NCBI GenBank assembly: GCA_963772645.1
Contig: CAVYYD010000001.1
Coordinates: 74,754-138,753, forward strand
DNA: 64,000 nt
Source: DASSQJ01 sp963772645
GTDB lineage: Bacteria; Actinomycetota; Actinomycetes; Actinomycetales; Dermatophilaceae
Direction: 5' to 3'
In this document: in pieces, positions 25,175-35,229 of the stretch
Numbering within the stretch: the stretch's first letter is position 1
Layout: every line of letters starts with the position of its first letter
The notes under the pieces: generated by a model
The model's database searches: none
Told to the model about the DNA's origin: nothing
What the model saw: the letters and a program-made list of their open reading frames with translations, nothing else
Position numbers and translations under genes: made by a program

Positions 25175-27007
25175 TCACGCGATGGGATGGTCCTGACGGG
25201 CTTGCTCCGCCTCGTTGGCATCGAGGACTGCGAGCGCCACGAGCTCGGCGAACTCCTCGTTCTGCCGGCGCACCTCCTCGAAGGACCCCGAGGCGCGTAC
25301 CACGCCCTGATCGAGGAAGGCGAGCTGGTCGGCATCCCGGACCGTTGACAGTCGGTGCGCCACTACGAACACCGTGATATCCCCCGAGAGCTCGCTGATC
25401 GTGCGCGTGATCGAACGCTCGGTCTTGTTGTCAAGCGCAGACGTGGCCTCGTCAAGGACCAGAACCCGTGGCCGACGGTAGAGCGCGCGTGCGATGCCGA
25501 CCCGCTGACGCTGCCCGCCGGACAGTCGCGCGCCACGCTCACCGACCCAGGTGCCCAGGCCGTTCGGGAGCTCGGCGACGAGGTGGGCAAGGTTCGCCCG
25601 CTCGACACATTCGAGCACGAGGTCGTGGTCGACCTGCTCCGGCCGGTCGCCGAAGGCGATGTTCGCGCTCAACGAGGCGTCGGCGAGGTACACGTCCTGT
25701 GGAACCACGGCCAGGGTGGACTGCCACCCCGTGAGGTTGTCGAAGATGTCGCGCCCACCAGCCGTGATGCGCCCCCCGGTGGGTTCGTGCAGTCCGAGGA
25801 GCACGTCCACGAATGTGCTCTTCCCAGCGCCGCTCGATCCGACGATGGCGAGCGAACTGCCGGCCGGGACCTCGAGCGAAAGGCCGCGCAGTACGTCGAC
25901 GCCAGAGCCGGGGTAGCGGAACCACAGGTCCTCGACCCGGATGTCACCGACTGGGACGGGTCCGTCGTGGCGCGCCCGGGACGATAGCTCCAGAGCACTC
26001 TGGTCGAGGGCCGCCAGATCGTGGAGAACCAGCTCGAGGGGGCGGTGCGCTACCCGGACCGTGCCGACCGAACCGAGGAGGCGCACGACGCTCGGAAGCA
26101 GCCGGCTTCCGGCAGCAACGAAGAGTCCCAGAATCACAAGGGGCTGACCATCTCCGAAGGCGAAGAGTCCAGCCGCGAGAAGGGCGACTCCGACGACGAA
26201 GATGACGTCGAAGACGTACTTCGGCATCTCGGAATAGACCACTCCTTCCGCGCCGGCCCTGGCCGAACGACGCCGCGCCTCGAGGTAACGGTCGGCGAAG
26301 TCGTCCGCGGACCCCCGGAGCTTGATCTCCTTGACCGCGCTCAGCGACTGCAGGGCGAGGCGGTAGGCGTCGGTCGCAGCGTCGATCACCCGTTGCCCCG
26401 AGAGGGTGAGCCGCTTGCGGGTGAATGCCTGCAGGGCGAACCCGAGGAGGCTGAAGTACACCAGGGTGAACAGGGCGGACCAGGGCGCCACGAGCATCAA
26501 CGCCCCCATGACGAACAGGATGTTGAAGGACTCGATGACGACCTGGAGCGCTGCGGTCACGCCGGTATAGGTCATCGCGATGCCGTCGTTGACCGTGCGG
26601 AGAAGCTCCGCAGGGGTGCGCTGGAGGTGGAAGGCGAAGGGAGCCGCGAGGAACCTTCGCAGCACCCAGGCCGAGGTCTGGGCCTGCTGCTCGGCGAGGA
26701 AGCCGACGAGCCACCGGCGGAACAGGAAGGCCAGGGTGGACTTGGTGACGAACACCCCGACGATGAAGGCGCACACCACCACGATGAGTTGGTGGGTGTC
26801 GACGATCCCCGTGACGTCGGCGACCCGCCCGAGCGCACCCTTGTCGGCCGGCACCCCGGCGACGACCTGGAAGAGGGGCAGGGTCGCGATGACCCCCACC
26901 ATGTCGAGCAGCGAGAGCCCGACCGAGCCGATACCTGCGAGGACCAACCGACGGCGTGTCGACCGTGAGAACAGGGCTCCCAGCCCGGTGGGCAGGCGAA
27001 GAGACAT
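25175..27007 (-). CDS. ABC exporter (MsbA/PglK-like flippase type)
   Basis: The 610-residue half-transporter has about six membrane helices in residues 20-330 and one ATPase domain with VGSSGAGKST (Walker A), PQDVYLADASLSANIAF (Q loop), LSGGQRQRVGIARAL (signature) and VLVLDEATSALD (Walker B), then VVAHRLSTV. The arrangement and its place beside a glycan locus suggest a lipid-linked oligosaccharide flippase such as PglK. Substrate is inference. It faces away from the GT2 gene across a 129-base divergent promoter region. Confidence 0.85.
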   Translation of the reverse strand: MSLRLPTGLGALFSRSTRRRLVLAGIGSVGLSLLDMVGVIATLPLFQVVAGVPADKGALGRVADVTGIVDTHQLIVVVCAFIVGVFVTKSTLAFLFRRWLVGFLAEQQAQTSAWVLRRFLAAPFAFHLQRTPAELLRTVNDGIAMTYTGVTAALQVVIESFNILFVMGALMLVAPWSALFTLVYFSLLGFALQAFTRKRLTLSGQRVIDAATDAYRLALQSLSAVKEIKLRGSADDFADRYLEARRRSARAGAEGVVYSEMPKYVFDVIFVVGVALLAAGLFAFGDGQPLVILGLFVAAGSRLLPSVVRLLGSVGTVRVAHRPLELVLHDLAALDQSALELSSRARHDGPVPVGDIRVEDLWFRYPGSGVDVLRGLSLEVPAGSSLAIVGSSGAGKSTFVDVLLGLHEPTGGRITAGGRDIFDNLTGWQSTLAVVPQDVYLADASLSANIAFGDRPEQVDHDLVLECVERANLAHLVAELPNGLGTWVGERGARLSGGQRQRVGIARALYRRPRVLVLDEATSALDNKTERSITRTISELSGDITVFVVAHRLSTVRDADQLAFLDQGVVRASGSFEEVRRQNEEFAELVALAVLDANEAEQARQDHPIA

Positions 27008-27136
27008 GTTCGCCTCCGCTCCTGTCCGCCACGGGAGGCGACCCCGGAGCGGCGACCTACGCGCGAGCCTCGAGGCGCCTCTGCTGTCCTCGCGATGTTA
27101 ACAACCCCAGCCATCACCGGATGACAGGATGGCGAC

Positions 27137-28069
27137 ATGAACCATCCCGGGGGCGTGTGCGTCGTCCTACCGCACCACGGTGCCGCTGGACCGACCCGCG
27201 GCGTGGTCCGTGGGCTGCAGCGCCAGGCGCGCGGATGCGAGGTGCAGATCGTCGTGGTGGACGACTGCTCCCCGGTGCCGTTCCCCGAGGTGGAGGGTGT
27301 GGAGGTCGTCCGCCGGAACGTCAACGGAGGGTTCGGTGCCGCCGTCAACAGCGGCGCGGCCCGGGCCCGGCATCCGTGGCTGCTCATTCTCAACAGCGAC
27401 GTCGAGCTGCACCCGACGTTCGTGCGCGACCTCATCACCGCAGCCGAGCCGTGGCAGCCCGCAGTCGTCGGACCGCACGTCCGCCGCCCCGACGGGACGC
27501 CTGAGTGGAGCGCGAGGCACTTCCCAACCACCGCGCACCAGGTCACCGAGTGGCTCACTCCGCTGGCCAGGTTCCGCCACCACCGCAGCCTCCACGAGGC
27601 GGTCGGACACGACACCCGAGCCGTGGCCGGGGTGGTCGTCCCGGTCGACTGGCTCGTCGGTGCAGCCCTGCTCCTGCCCACCGACCTGTTCCGCGCGGTC
27701 GGGGGCTTCGACGAGGACTACTTCATGAACTCCGAGGAGGTCGACCTCCAGCGGCGGCTGCGCGCGCGGGGGGTTCCCTCGGTGTTCGTCGGGACCGTCT
27801 CCCTGACCCACCTCGGCGGCGGCTCCTCCGACCCCGGACGCCGGCGGCAGTGGCTCGTCGACTCCCGGATGCGGTATGCGTCGACCTGGGGCGGGCGACG
27901 CCGGCTGGCTGCGGGACTGACGGCGGCAACGGCCCTCAACGCCGCAGTGAACACCGGGCGCCGGCTGGCGGGACGGGACGTGCACCCCCTGACCACGGCC
28001 CGGAAGGAGCTCACCCTGATCCGGCAGGCCTCGGAGCGCGCGGCGAGGGGCGCGTCCAGCCCCCGATGA
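27137..28069 (+). CDS. GT2 family glycosyltransferase (WbbL-like)
   Basis: The 310-residue protein has VCVVLPHHGAAGPTRGVV, VVVDDCSPVPFPEVEG, RRNVNGGFGAAVNSGAA, LLILNSDVELHP as the DxD site, VDWLVGAALLLPTDLFRAVGGFDEDYFMNSEEVDLQRRLR as spread motifs, and a C-terminal helical tail. This pattern is that of rhamnosyltransferase-type WbbL proteins. ATG 27137 opens a run of eight same-strand genes that mostly overlap by a few bases, so it is the likely start of an operon. Confidence 0.88.
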   Translation: MNHPGGVCVVLPHHGAAGPTRGVVRGLQRQARGCEVQIVVVDDCSPVPFPEVEGVEVVRRNVNGGFGAAVNSGAARARHPWLLILNSDVELHPTFVRDLITAAEPWQPAVVGPHVRRPDGTPEWSARHFPTTAHQVTEWLTPLARFRHHRSLHEAVGHDTRAVAGVVVPVDWLVGAALLLPTDLFRAVGGFDEDYFMNSEEVDLQRRLRARGVPSVFVGTVSLTHLGGGSSDPGRRRQWLVDSRMRYASTWGGRRRLAAGLTAATALNAAVNTGRRLAGRDVHPLTTARKELTLIRQASERAARGASSPR

Positions 28070-29076
28070 CGCGCCACTGGTCCATCCTGCTCGTCGGCCC
28101 GGTCTTCCACGGCTACACCGAGTCCATCGCCGAGACCCTCAGCGCCCGCGGGCACCGGGTGCAGACTCACCTCTACGACGCACGCCAGGGGGCACTGCCG
28201 AAGGCGCGGACCAAGCTCGTCGAGGAGCTCCCGGAACGGCTCGGCCGGTCGACGTGGGCGACGACCCGTCGTCGGGCGACCGAGGCGGCCATCGCGGTGC
28301 TGGAGACCTCGCGACCCGACGTCGTGCTGGCCGTCAAGGCCGACGTCCTGGCGGTGGAGTTCTGGGCCGAGGCCTCCGCAGCCGGAGCCCTGACCCACCT
28401 GTGGCTCTACGACGAGCTGCGCCGGATGCGGGTCGACCCCGGCGTCCTCGGCTCGGTCGACCTGCTCACGTCGTACTCGGCCGCGGACACCCGGGACCTC
28501 GTGGCCCGCGGCCTGGACGCCACTCACGTGGCGAACGGCTTCGACGCCCGGCTTCCCTGGCTGGCCCGCCCGTCCGACGAGGTCGTCTTCGTCGGGGCGC
28601 GCTACCCCAACCGCGAGCGCCTGCTCGTCGACCTCGCCCGGAGCGGGGTGCCGGTTCGCGCCTACGGCCGCGACTGGTCCACCCACCCCTGGGACCGCCT
28701 GCGGACCTGGGACCCGAGGCGCCCCCAGGTTCCCGGCGCTCGCGACGTGCCGCGCTCGGAGAGCTACGGGATCATGGCCGGCGCCGCGGCCAGCCTCAAC
28801 GTGCACTTCGACCAGGACGGCTTCACGATGCGTACCTTCGAGATCCCCGGCACGGGGGGGCTGCAGCTGGTCGACCGGGCCGACGTCGAGGGCCTCTACG
28901 ATCCCGGCACCGAGGTGCTCGCCTTCCGCGACACCGACGAGGCGGCCGAGCTCGCGTCGCGGGCCCTCGCCGACCGGGCCTGGGCGCGTCGCATCGGCGA
29001 GGCCGGTCGTCGCCGCACCCTCGCGGAGCACACGATGGACCACCGGGTCGCCGAGCTGGAGCGGCTGTGGGGCTGA
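28066..29076 (+). CDS. CgeB-like glycosyltransferase family protein
   Basis: The 336-residue protein has ILLVGPVFHGYTESIAETL at the start and, in the C-terminal half, VVFVGARYPNRERLLVDLA, YGRDWSTHPWD, SYGIMAGAAASLNVHFDQDGFTMRTFEIPG in pieces, and a late GLYDPGTEVLAFRDTDE. This is the layout of CgeB (spore maturation)-type glycosyltransferases related to GT4. ATG overlaps the previous stop (ATGA). Confidence 0.75.
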   Translation: MTRHWSILLVGPVFHGYTESIAETLSARGHRVQTHLYDARQGALPKARTKLVEELPERLGRSTWATTRRRATEAAIAVLETSRPDVVLAVKADVLAVEFWAEASAAGALTHLWLYDELRRMRVDPGVLGSVDLLTSYSAADTRDLVARGLDATHVANGFDARLPWLARPSDEVVFVGARYPNRERLLVDLARSGVPVRAYGRDWSTHPWDRLRTWDPRRPQVPGARDVPRSESYGIMAGAAASLNVHFDQDGFTMRTFEIPGTGGLQLVDRADVEGLYDPGTEVLAFRDTDEAAELASRALADRAWARRIGEAGRRRTLAEHTMDHRVAELERLWG

Positions 29077-30110
29077 ACCACGCCGACGACCTCGACGCCT
29101 GGCGGCGGTGGCAGCACTCGCAGCAGCCCCTCACCCGGCGGCTGCGCGCCACCGCCGAGCGGGCTCGACGACACGTCGGGAACCCACCGGCGCTGCTCTC
29201 CCTCGGCGGCTCGCGTCCCCGCGTCGTCGTCGCCCTCGACGCGCGGACCCCCACGGCGGTCCGGGCCCTGCTGGGTCCGGTGTCACACCTGCCACACGAG
29301 GACGTCGCGGTCCTGTCTCCCTTCCCCGTCGGCGACCTCCTCCCCGGACACTGGACGCAGACGCACGGCACCGCCGGCCCCCTGCTCGCCGGGCTCGTCG
29401 ACCGCTCGAGCGTCCTGGTCGGCCTCGGGCCGTACCTCGCTCTCGGCGCGGCCGCCGATGCGGCCGCGCGACGGGCCGGCGCACGGTTCGTCACCGTCCA
29501 GCACGGGCTGCTCACTCCGCACGCCCCACCGCTGGCCGCCGGGACCACCCTCCTCGCGTGGAGCGAGGCCGACGCCGAGTTCTGGCGATCCGGCCGCACC
29601 GACGTCACCACCCGGGTCGTCGGCTCGCAGCTGCTCTGGGACGCCGCTGAGCAGCCGGCGCCGCCCGTGCCCCTCGAGGCCACCCCCGTCTTCCTCGGCC
29701 AGCTCCACGGTGCCGAGCTGCCCCGTCGCGTCGTCGCCGATGCGGCCGAGGGCTTCTGCCGCGACACCGGCGCCACCTACCGACCCCACCCCGCCGAGGT
29801 CGACCGCCGCTCCCGCGCCACGCACCGCCGCTGGGAGGCGGCCGGCATCACCGTCGACCGCTCCGGCGTCCCGCTGCGCGAGCTGGGCCGGCCGGTGGTC
29901 AGCGTCTTCTCCACCGGCGTCCTCGAGGCCGCTGCCGCGGGGGTCCCCTCCTGGGTGCACCTACCCGACCCGCCGGACTGGATCCGCGAGTTCTGGACCC
30001 GGTACCGGCTCTCCCCGTGGGGCGGGGCGCCCACGCCATCCCCCGAACGGCCCGGCGCCGAGCCGTCGGTGGCGGTCGCCGCCGCCGTCCGGGAGATGAT
30101 GGAGGGGTGA
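29067..30110 (+). CDS. Putative GT-B-like surface-glycan transferase, unrecognised
   Basis: The 347-residue protein has no named family that I recognise. Seen features: a basic N terminus, a hydrophobic strand VVVALDARTP, a loop RFVTVQHGLLTPHAPPL, LLAWSEADAEFWRSG, TYRPHPAEVDRR and a donor-site-like VVSVFSTGVLEAAAAGVPSWV. The QHG...W pattern and HPxE segment recall GT-B enzymes such as capsule or polysialyl transferases. GTG 29067 overlaps the previous gene by ten bases. Placement before the NeuA-like gene makes a nonulosonate transferase a reasonable guess, not more. Confidence 0.45.
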   Translation: MGLNHADDLDAWRRWQHSQQPLTRRLRATAERARRHVGNPPALLSLGGSRPRVVVALDARTPTAVRALLGPVSHLPHEDVAVLSPFPVGDLLPGHWTQTHGTAGPLLAGLVDRSSVLVGLGPYLALGAAADAAARRAGARFVTVQHGLLTPHAPPLAAGTTLLAWSEADAEFWRSGRTDVTTRVVGSQLLWDAAEQPAPPVPLEATPVFLGQLHGAELPRRVVADAAEGFCRDTGATYRPHPAEVDRRSRATHRRWEAAGITVDRSGVPLRELGRPVVSVFSTGVLEAAAAGVPSWVHLPDPPDWIREFWTRYRLSPWGGAPTPSPERPGAEPSVAVAAAVREMMEG

Positions 30111-30811
30111 GGATCCTCTGCGTCGTCCCCGCCCGCGGCGGCTCCAAGGGCGTGCGTCGCAAGAACCTGCGCGAGGTCGCCGGCAAGCCCCTCGTCACCT
30201 GGACCGTCGAGCAGGCGCTGGCCGCCCGCCCGGCCATGGACGTGGTCGTCTCGACCGACGACGAGGAGATCGCCGCCGTCGCCCGCGCCGCCGGAGCGCT
30301 CGTACCCTTCCTGCGGCCCCCCGAGCTCGCGCAGGACACCACCCCCACCGAGCCGGTCGTCCGGCACGCCATCGCCGCGGCCCGGGCCGCCGACGCCGCC
30401 CCCGACGCCGTGATGCTGCTCCAGGCCACCTCCCCGGTACGCCTCCCCCGCACCATCGACCGCGCCATCGCCCAGTTCACGGCGACCGGGGTGGACTCCC
30501 TCGTCGGTGTCGTGCCGCAGGCCCCCTTCCTGTGGACCGGCGGCGAGCAGCCCGCCGCCGCCTACGACGTCGACGCCCGCCCGCGCCGGCAGGACCTCAC
30601 CCCGCAGGACCTTCGCTACCGCGAGACCGGCTCGCTCTACCTGACCCGACCGTGGGTCTACGACGAGCTGGACAACCGGATCGGCGGACGGGTCGGACTG
30701 TTCGTCATGGACGAGGTCGAGGGCACCGACATCGACACCGAGCTCGACCTGCTCGTCGCCGAGCGGGTCCTGCACGGCCTGGCCGCCCCGACCGGCGGGA
30801 GCGTCCGGTGA
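30107..30811 (+). CDS. CMP-N-acylneuraminate cytidylyltransferase-like (NeuA family)
   Basis: The 234-residue protein begins with RILCVVPARGGSKGVRRKNL, the CTP-binding loop of CMP-sialate and CMP-KDO synthetases. VVVSTDDEEIAAVA, VMLLQATSPVRLP and a terminal VEGTDIDTELDLLVAERVL follow, with the Q-A-T-S-P and D-x-D residues expected. It should activate a nonulosonic acid with CTP. The exact sugar (sialic, legionaminic, pseudaminic) cannot be told. GTG overlaps the previous stop. Confidence 0.85.
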   Translation: MRILCVVPARGGSKGVRRKNLREVAGKPLVTWTVEQALAARPAMDVVVSTDDEEIAAVARAAGALVPFLRPPELAQDTTPTEPVVRHAIAAARAADAAPDAVMLLQATSPVRLPRTIDRAIAQFTATGVDSLVGVVPQAPFLWTGGEQPAAAYDVDARPRRQDLTPQDLRYRETGSLYLTRPWVYDELDNRIGGRVGLFVMDEVEGTDIDTELDLLVAERVLHGLAAPTGGSVR

Positions 30812-33079
30812 TCATCGAGCGCGCCGTCACCCCGTTCGTCGTCTACGCCGAGGACCCGTTGCTGCGGGCCCTGGAGAAGATCACCGCGAACCGGGCCCGG
30901 ATCGTCTTCTGCGTCACCGAGCACGGCCGCCTCCTCGGCTCCCTCACCGACGGCGACGTCCGACGGTGGATCGCCGGCCACGAGGACGTAGACCTCACCC
31001 GGCCCTGCGTCGAGGCCGCCAACACCGGGGTGGTCTCGGCCCCGGTCATCGGCGGCCCCCTCGGAGGTCCGGCGGCTCTTCGCCGGCGCCGTCGACCACG
31101 TGCCGCTCCTCGACGAGCGGGGCCGGCTGGCGGCGGTGGCCGTCAACCGCAACGACGCCTTCCGGGTCGGCCGGCACGACGTGGGACGCGGCAACCCGAC
31201 CTTCCTCATCGCCGAGATCGGCAACAACCACAACGGGTCCGTCGAGCTCGCCAAGGAGCTCGTCGACCGGGCCCGGGCCGCCGGCGCGGATGCGGTGAAG
31301 TTCCAGCTGCGCGACATGGACGCGCTCTACCGGGGCGGCACCGCCGGCGCCGGTGAGGACCTCGGGCCGCAGTACACCCTCGACCTCCTCGCCCGCGTCA
31401 ACCTGCCGGCCGAGAAGCTGCTCGGTGTCTTCGACCACGCCCGCGCCTCCGGCATCGACGTCATGTGCACGCCGTGGGACGCCCCGAGCGTCGACGCCCT
31501 CGTCGAGTGGGGCGTGCCCGCGCTGAAGATCGCCTCGGCGGACCTCACCAACCACACCCTCCTGCGCCACGCGGCGGCCTCGGGGACCCCGCTGGTCGTC
31601 TCGACCGGGATGTCCACCGAGACCGAGATCCGGGAGACCGTCGCGCTCCTGCGCTCCACCGGGACGCCCTACGCACTGCTGCACGCCCAGTCGACCTACC
31701 CGGCACCGTTCAAGGACGTCAACCTGCGCTACCTCACCCGCCTCGCCGAGATCGGCGACTGCCCGGTCGGGTACTCCGGGCACGAGCGCGGCTACCACGT
31801 GCCGCTCGCCGCCGTCTCGCTCGGCGCGACCATCATCGAGAAGCACTTCACCGTCGACCGGTCGATGGAGGGCAACGACCACAAGGTCTCGCTCCTGCCC
31901 GAGGAGTTCACCGAGATGGTGGTGCGGGTCCGCGAGCTGGAGCAGGCCCTGGGCTCCGACGAGCCCCGCGTCGTGTCCACCGGCGAGATGATGAACCGGG
32001 TCAACCTCGCCAAGAGCCTCGTCGCGGCGCGCGACATCGCCCCGGGCGAGCTCATCGACCGGGCGGCGGTCGACGTCAAGAGCCCCGGGCGGGGACTGCA
32101 GCCGAACGCCCTGGACCGGCTCGTGGGGCGCACCGCCAACCGGGGCCTGGCCGCCGGCGACTTCTTCTTCGCCACCGACCTCACCGACGCCGCGCCCAAG
32201 GCACGGCAGTACTCGTTCCGGCGGCCGTGGGGCGTGCCCGTCCGCTACCACGACTGGGCCCGCCTCGTCGCCGACACCCGGCCGGACTTCCTCGAGTTCC
32301 ACTTCTCGTACAAGGACCTCGACCTCGACCCGGCGCCCTTCTTCGGCGACCTGCCGCAGCACTGCACCGAGGATGGGGAGCGCCTCTCGATGGCGTTCAC
32401 GACGCACCTGCCCGACCTGTTCTCCGGCGACTTCATCGTCGACCTCGCCTCCCCCGACGACGAGACGTGGGAACGCTCGCTCCGTGAGCTGCAGCGGACG
32501 ATCGACGCGACCCGGGCACTGACCCGCTGGTTCACCCTGGAGCAGGAGCCGATCGTCGTCGCGACGATGGGCGGGTTCACCTCCGACCGCCACCTGGACC
32601 CCTCGGAGCGGCCGCGCCGCTACGAGCGGGTGGCCGCCGCCGTCGACCGCGTGGACACCGGCGGCGTCCGGCTGACCGCCCAGACCCTTCCGCCGTACCC
32701 CTGGCTCATCGGCGGCCAGCACTTCCACAACCTCTTCCTCGACCCCGAGGACACCGCGGAGTGGTCCCGCTCCACCGGCGTGCCGCTCACCCTCGACACC
32801 TCGCACACCAAGCTCGCGGCCAACTTCCTCGGCCGTTCCTTCGCCGAGGTCACCGAGCTGCTCGCGCCGCTGACCCTGCACCTCCACCTCGTCGACGCGA
32901 TGGGGGTGGACGGCGAGGGGCCGCAGGTCGGCGAGGGCGAGATCGACTGGCCGGTCCTCGCCGAGCAGCTGGACCGCCTGGCGCCGGGCGTGTCGTTCAT
33001 CCCGGAGATCTGGCAGGGCCACGTCAACGACGGCGAGGGGTTCTGGACCGCGCTGGAGCGGCTCGAGCAGTGGTTCTGA
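30808..33079 (+). pseudogene. CBS-NeuB-SAF-TIM barrel nonulosonate synthase, one frameshift
   Basis: Two frames joined at about 31056-31060 give one protein of about 756 residues. Residues 1-110: CBS domain (LRALEKITANRARIVFCVTE, LLGSLTDGDVRRWI). Residues 120-380: NeuB synthase (PTFLIAEIGNNHNGSVELAK, MCTPWDAPSV, HAQSTYPAP, GYSGHERGYHVPLAAV, EKHFTVDRSMEGNDHKVSL). Then an SAF domain (KSLVAARDIAPGELIDRAAV). Residues 470-756: a sugar-isomerase/AP-endonuclease-like TIM barrel (LEFHFSYKDLDLD, LTLDTSHTKLAANFLG). A run of five C where four would keep frame explains the break. NeuB condenses phosphoenolpyruvate with an N-acyl sugar. The GTG start overlaps the NeuA-like stop. Confidence 0.8.
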
Positions 33080-34179
33080 GCGCCGAGGACGCGCGGCGGG
33101 CTGTGCCGGACGCACTCACCGCTCCCCCCACCGCGCTGTGGGTGGTCCCCGTCCCCGACCTCGCCGGCGTGGCCCGCCACGTCCTCGACGTCGTCGCGGT
33201 CGGCCTGCCGGGGTGGCGGCTCGTCGTCCTCTGCCCGCCGGGCCCACTGGCCGACCGGCTGCGCGGGGCCGGTGCCGCCGTGACCACCGGCCCGGTCGGG
33301 CCGCCCGATGGCCTCCGCGCCTCGCTCGCAACCGTCCGCCACGTCGTCCGGACCCTGCACCCGGCCGTCGTCCACTCCCACCTCAGCTGGGCCGACGTCG
33401 TCTGCGCGGCCGCCACCGTCGGCCGGCCGGTCGCGCTGGTCAGCACGGAGCACGGCATCGCCGACGACGACCTCGTCTACCACGGAACCGCCTGGCGGTC
33501 CCGGCTCAAGGCGCTGGCCCACACGGCGCGCCTGCGCCGGGCCGATGCCGTGATCGCCGTCTCGGAGGCCACCGAACGCAGCATCCTGGCCAAGTGGCAT
33601 CCCTCCCGGTCCACCCCGGTGCGGGTCATCCGCAACGGCGTGGACCCGCTCGACCCGCCGCCCCCGCGCGGGCCCGGGCTGCACGTGGCCTCGATCGCCC
33701 GGCTGGCCCCGGAGAAGCGGGTCGACCACGTGCTGCGGGCCTTCGCCGCGCTCCGGGCGCGTCACCCGTCCGCTCGCCTCACGGTGGCCGGGACGGGGCC
33801 GGAGGAGGCACCGCTGCGGCGCCTAGCGGCCGACCTCGGGCTGGGTGACGCGGCCCGTTTCGTCGGGCACGTCGAGCCGGGGCCCCTGCTCGAGGAGGCC
33901 GACGTCCTCGTCCAGCTCTCGGTCTGGGAGAACACCTCCTACTCGCTGCTCGACGCGCTCGTCCACGGCGCCGGGGTCGTGGCGACCCCGGTCGGTGGCA
34001 ACCCGGAGATCCTGCCGCCCGAGGCGCTGGCCCGGCACGACGACCACGCCGGTATCGCGGCCCTCGTCGCCGCCCAGGGACTCGACCCCTCGCTGCGTCC
34101 CCGCCTGCCCGCGGGCTGGCCGAGCCGTCGGGAGATGGCGGCCGCGGTCACCGAGGTCTACGCGGGGGTGGTCCGGTGA
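33070..34179 (+). CDS. GT4 family glycosyltransferase
   Basis: The 369-residue protein has a GT-B fold: WVVPVPDLAGVARHVLDV, VVHSHLSWADVV, VALVSTEHGI and DAVIAVSEAT in the acceptor half. HVASIARLAPEKRVDHVLRA, LTVAGTGPEEAPLRRLA, ARFVGHVEPG and ENTSYSLLDALVHGAGVVATPVGGNPE as separate motifs form the donor half. GTG 33070 overlaps the previous gene by ten bases. Donor and acceptor are unknown. Confidence 0.85.
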   Translation: MVLSAEDARRAVPDALTAPPTALWVVPVPDLAGVARHVLDVVAVGLPGWRLVVLCPPGPLADRLRGAGAAVTTGPVGPPDGLRASLATVRHVVRTLHPAVVHSHLSWADVVCAAATVGRPVALVSTEHGIADDDLVYHGTAWRSRLKALAHTARLRRADAVIAVSEATERSILAKWHPSRSTPVRVIRNGVDPLDPPPPRGPGLHVASIARLAPEKRVDHVLRAFAALRARHPSARLTVAGTGPEEAPLRRLAADLGLGDAARFVGHVEPGPLLEEADVLVQLSVWENTSYSLLDALVHGAGVVATPVGGNPEILPPEALARHDDHAGIAALVAAQGLDPSLRPRLPAGWPSRREMAAAVTEVYAGVVR

Positions 34180-35229
34180 GCATCGTCCTCGCCGCGAACA
34201 ACGGTGACGTGGGCGGCGGCGAGGTGATGCTCCTGCAGACCGCGAAGGCGCTGCGCGACCTCGACGTCGACGTGCACGTCGTCGGGCCCGGCGCACCGGA
34301 CGGGGTGGTCGCCCGTGCCGAGGCGCTCGGAATGCCGACGACGACTATGGCCGCCGGACGGAAGCGGTACCTGCGCGAGCTGCGTCGATGGGCGGCCGGC
34401 CACGACGGATGGCTGTGGTGCCACGGCCTCGTACCCGCGACGGCCACCGCGCTGCGGCACCGTCGGGTCGTCCACCTCCACCAGGTCCCCGCGGCACGGC
34501 ACCGACCGGCCGCCCGGCTGGCCCGGGCCGGGGCCGCGGTCACCCTCGTTCCGAGCCGCTCGACAGCCTCGGCGGTGCCCGGGGCGCAGGTGCTGTGGAA
34601 CTGGTCCGAGCCGGTCGAGACCGTCCCGGCGGCTCGCGGCGGCCCGCTACGGGTCGGTTTCATCGGGCGACACTCCACCGACAAGGGCCTCGACGTGCTC
34701 GCCCGAGCCCTGCGCGTACCTCGGCAACGGCCGACCGGGACGGCTGGCGGCTCGTGCTGGCCGGCGACGACCGTTTCGTCCCCGAGAGGCAGCGGACCCG
34801 GGTAGCGGACGCGCTCGACCCGGTGGCGTCCCTGACCGACCGGTTGGGGTGGTGCGATCCCGGCTCGGTTCCTCGGCCAGGTCGATGTGGTCGCCGTGCC
34901 CTCGGCGTGGCCGGAGCCCTTCGGCGCTCGTGGTCCGACCGAGGGCTTCGATGCGGCGCCCGAGGTACCCGTCGTCGTCACCGAGTGCGGGCGCACTCCG
35001 CCGAGGTCGTGGGCCCGGAGCACCCGTGGGTCGCTCGAGCCGGCGACGCCGCGGCGACCTCGCCCGGGCCCTGTCCGGCGTGGGCCCGGTGCCGCGGCCG
35101 AGGCGGCGCTCGGCGTCGTCGACGCCGGGCACCAGCGCTGGTCGGAGCACTTCTCCCCGGATGCCGGACGCGATCCGGGTCCGAGCGACCCTCGTCGAGT
35201 CGGCCTGGGCCTCGAGGTCGGCGCGATGA
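34176..35229 (+). pseudogene. GT4 family glycosyltransferase, multiply frameshifted
   Basis: The first 180 residues are intact: MSIVLAANNGDVGGGEVM, HLHQVPAARH, FIGRHSTDKGLDVLARAL. After about 34712 the homologous pieces hop between frames: DGWRLVLAGDDRFVPERQ, then VVAVPSAWPEPFGA, ALVV, PEVPVVVTECG, AEVVGPEHPWVARAGDAA, DLARALSGVG and GHQRWSEHF, all GT4-like and in the right order. At least five single-base indels are needed within 500 bases, so this gene is not functional as read. ATG 34176 overlaps the previous stop and the final TGA overlaps the next ATG, so operon spacing is kept. Confidence 0.75.
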
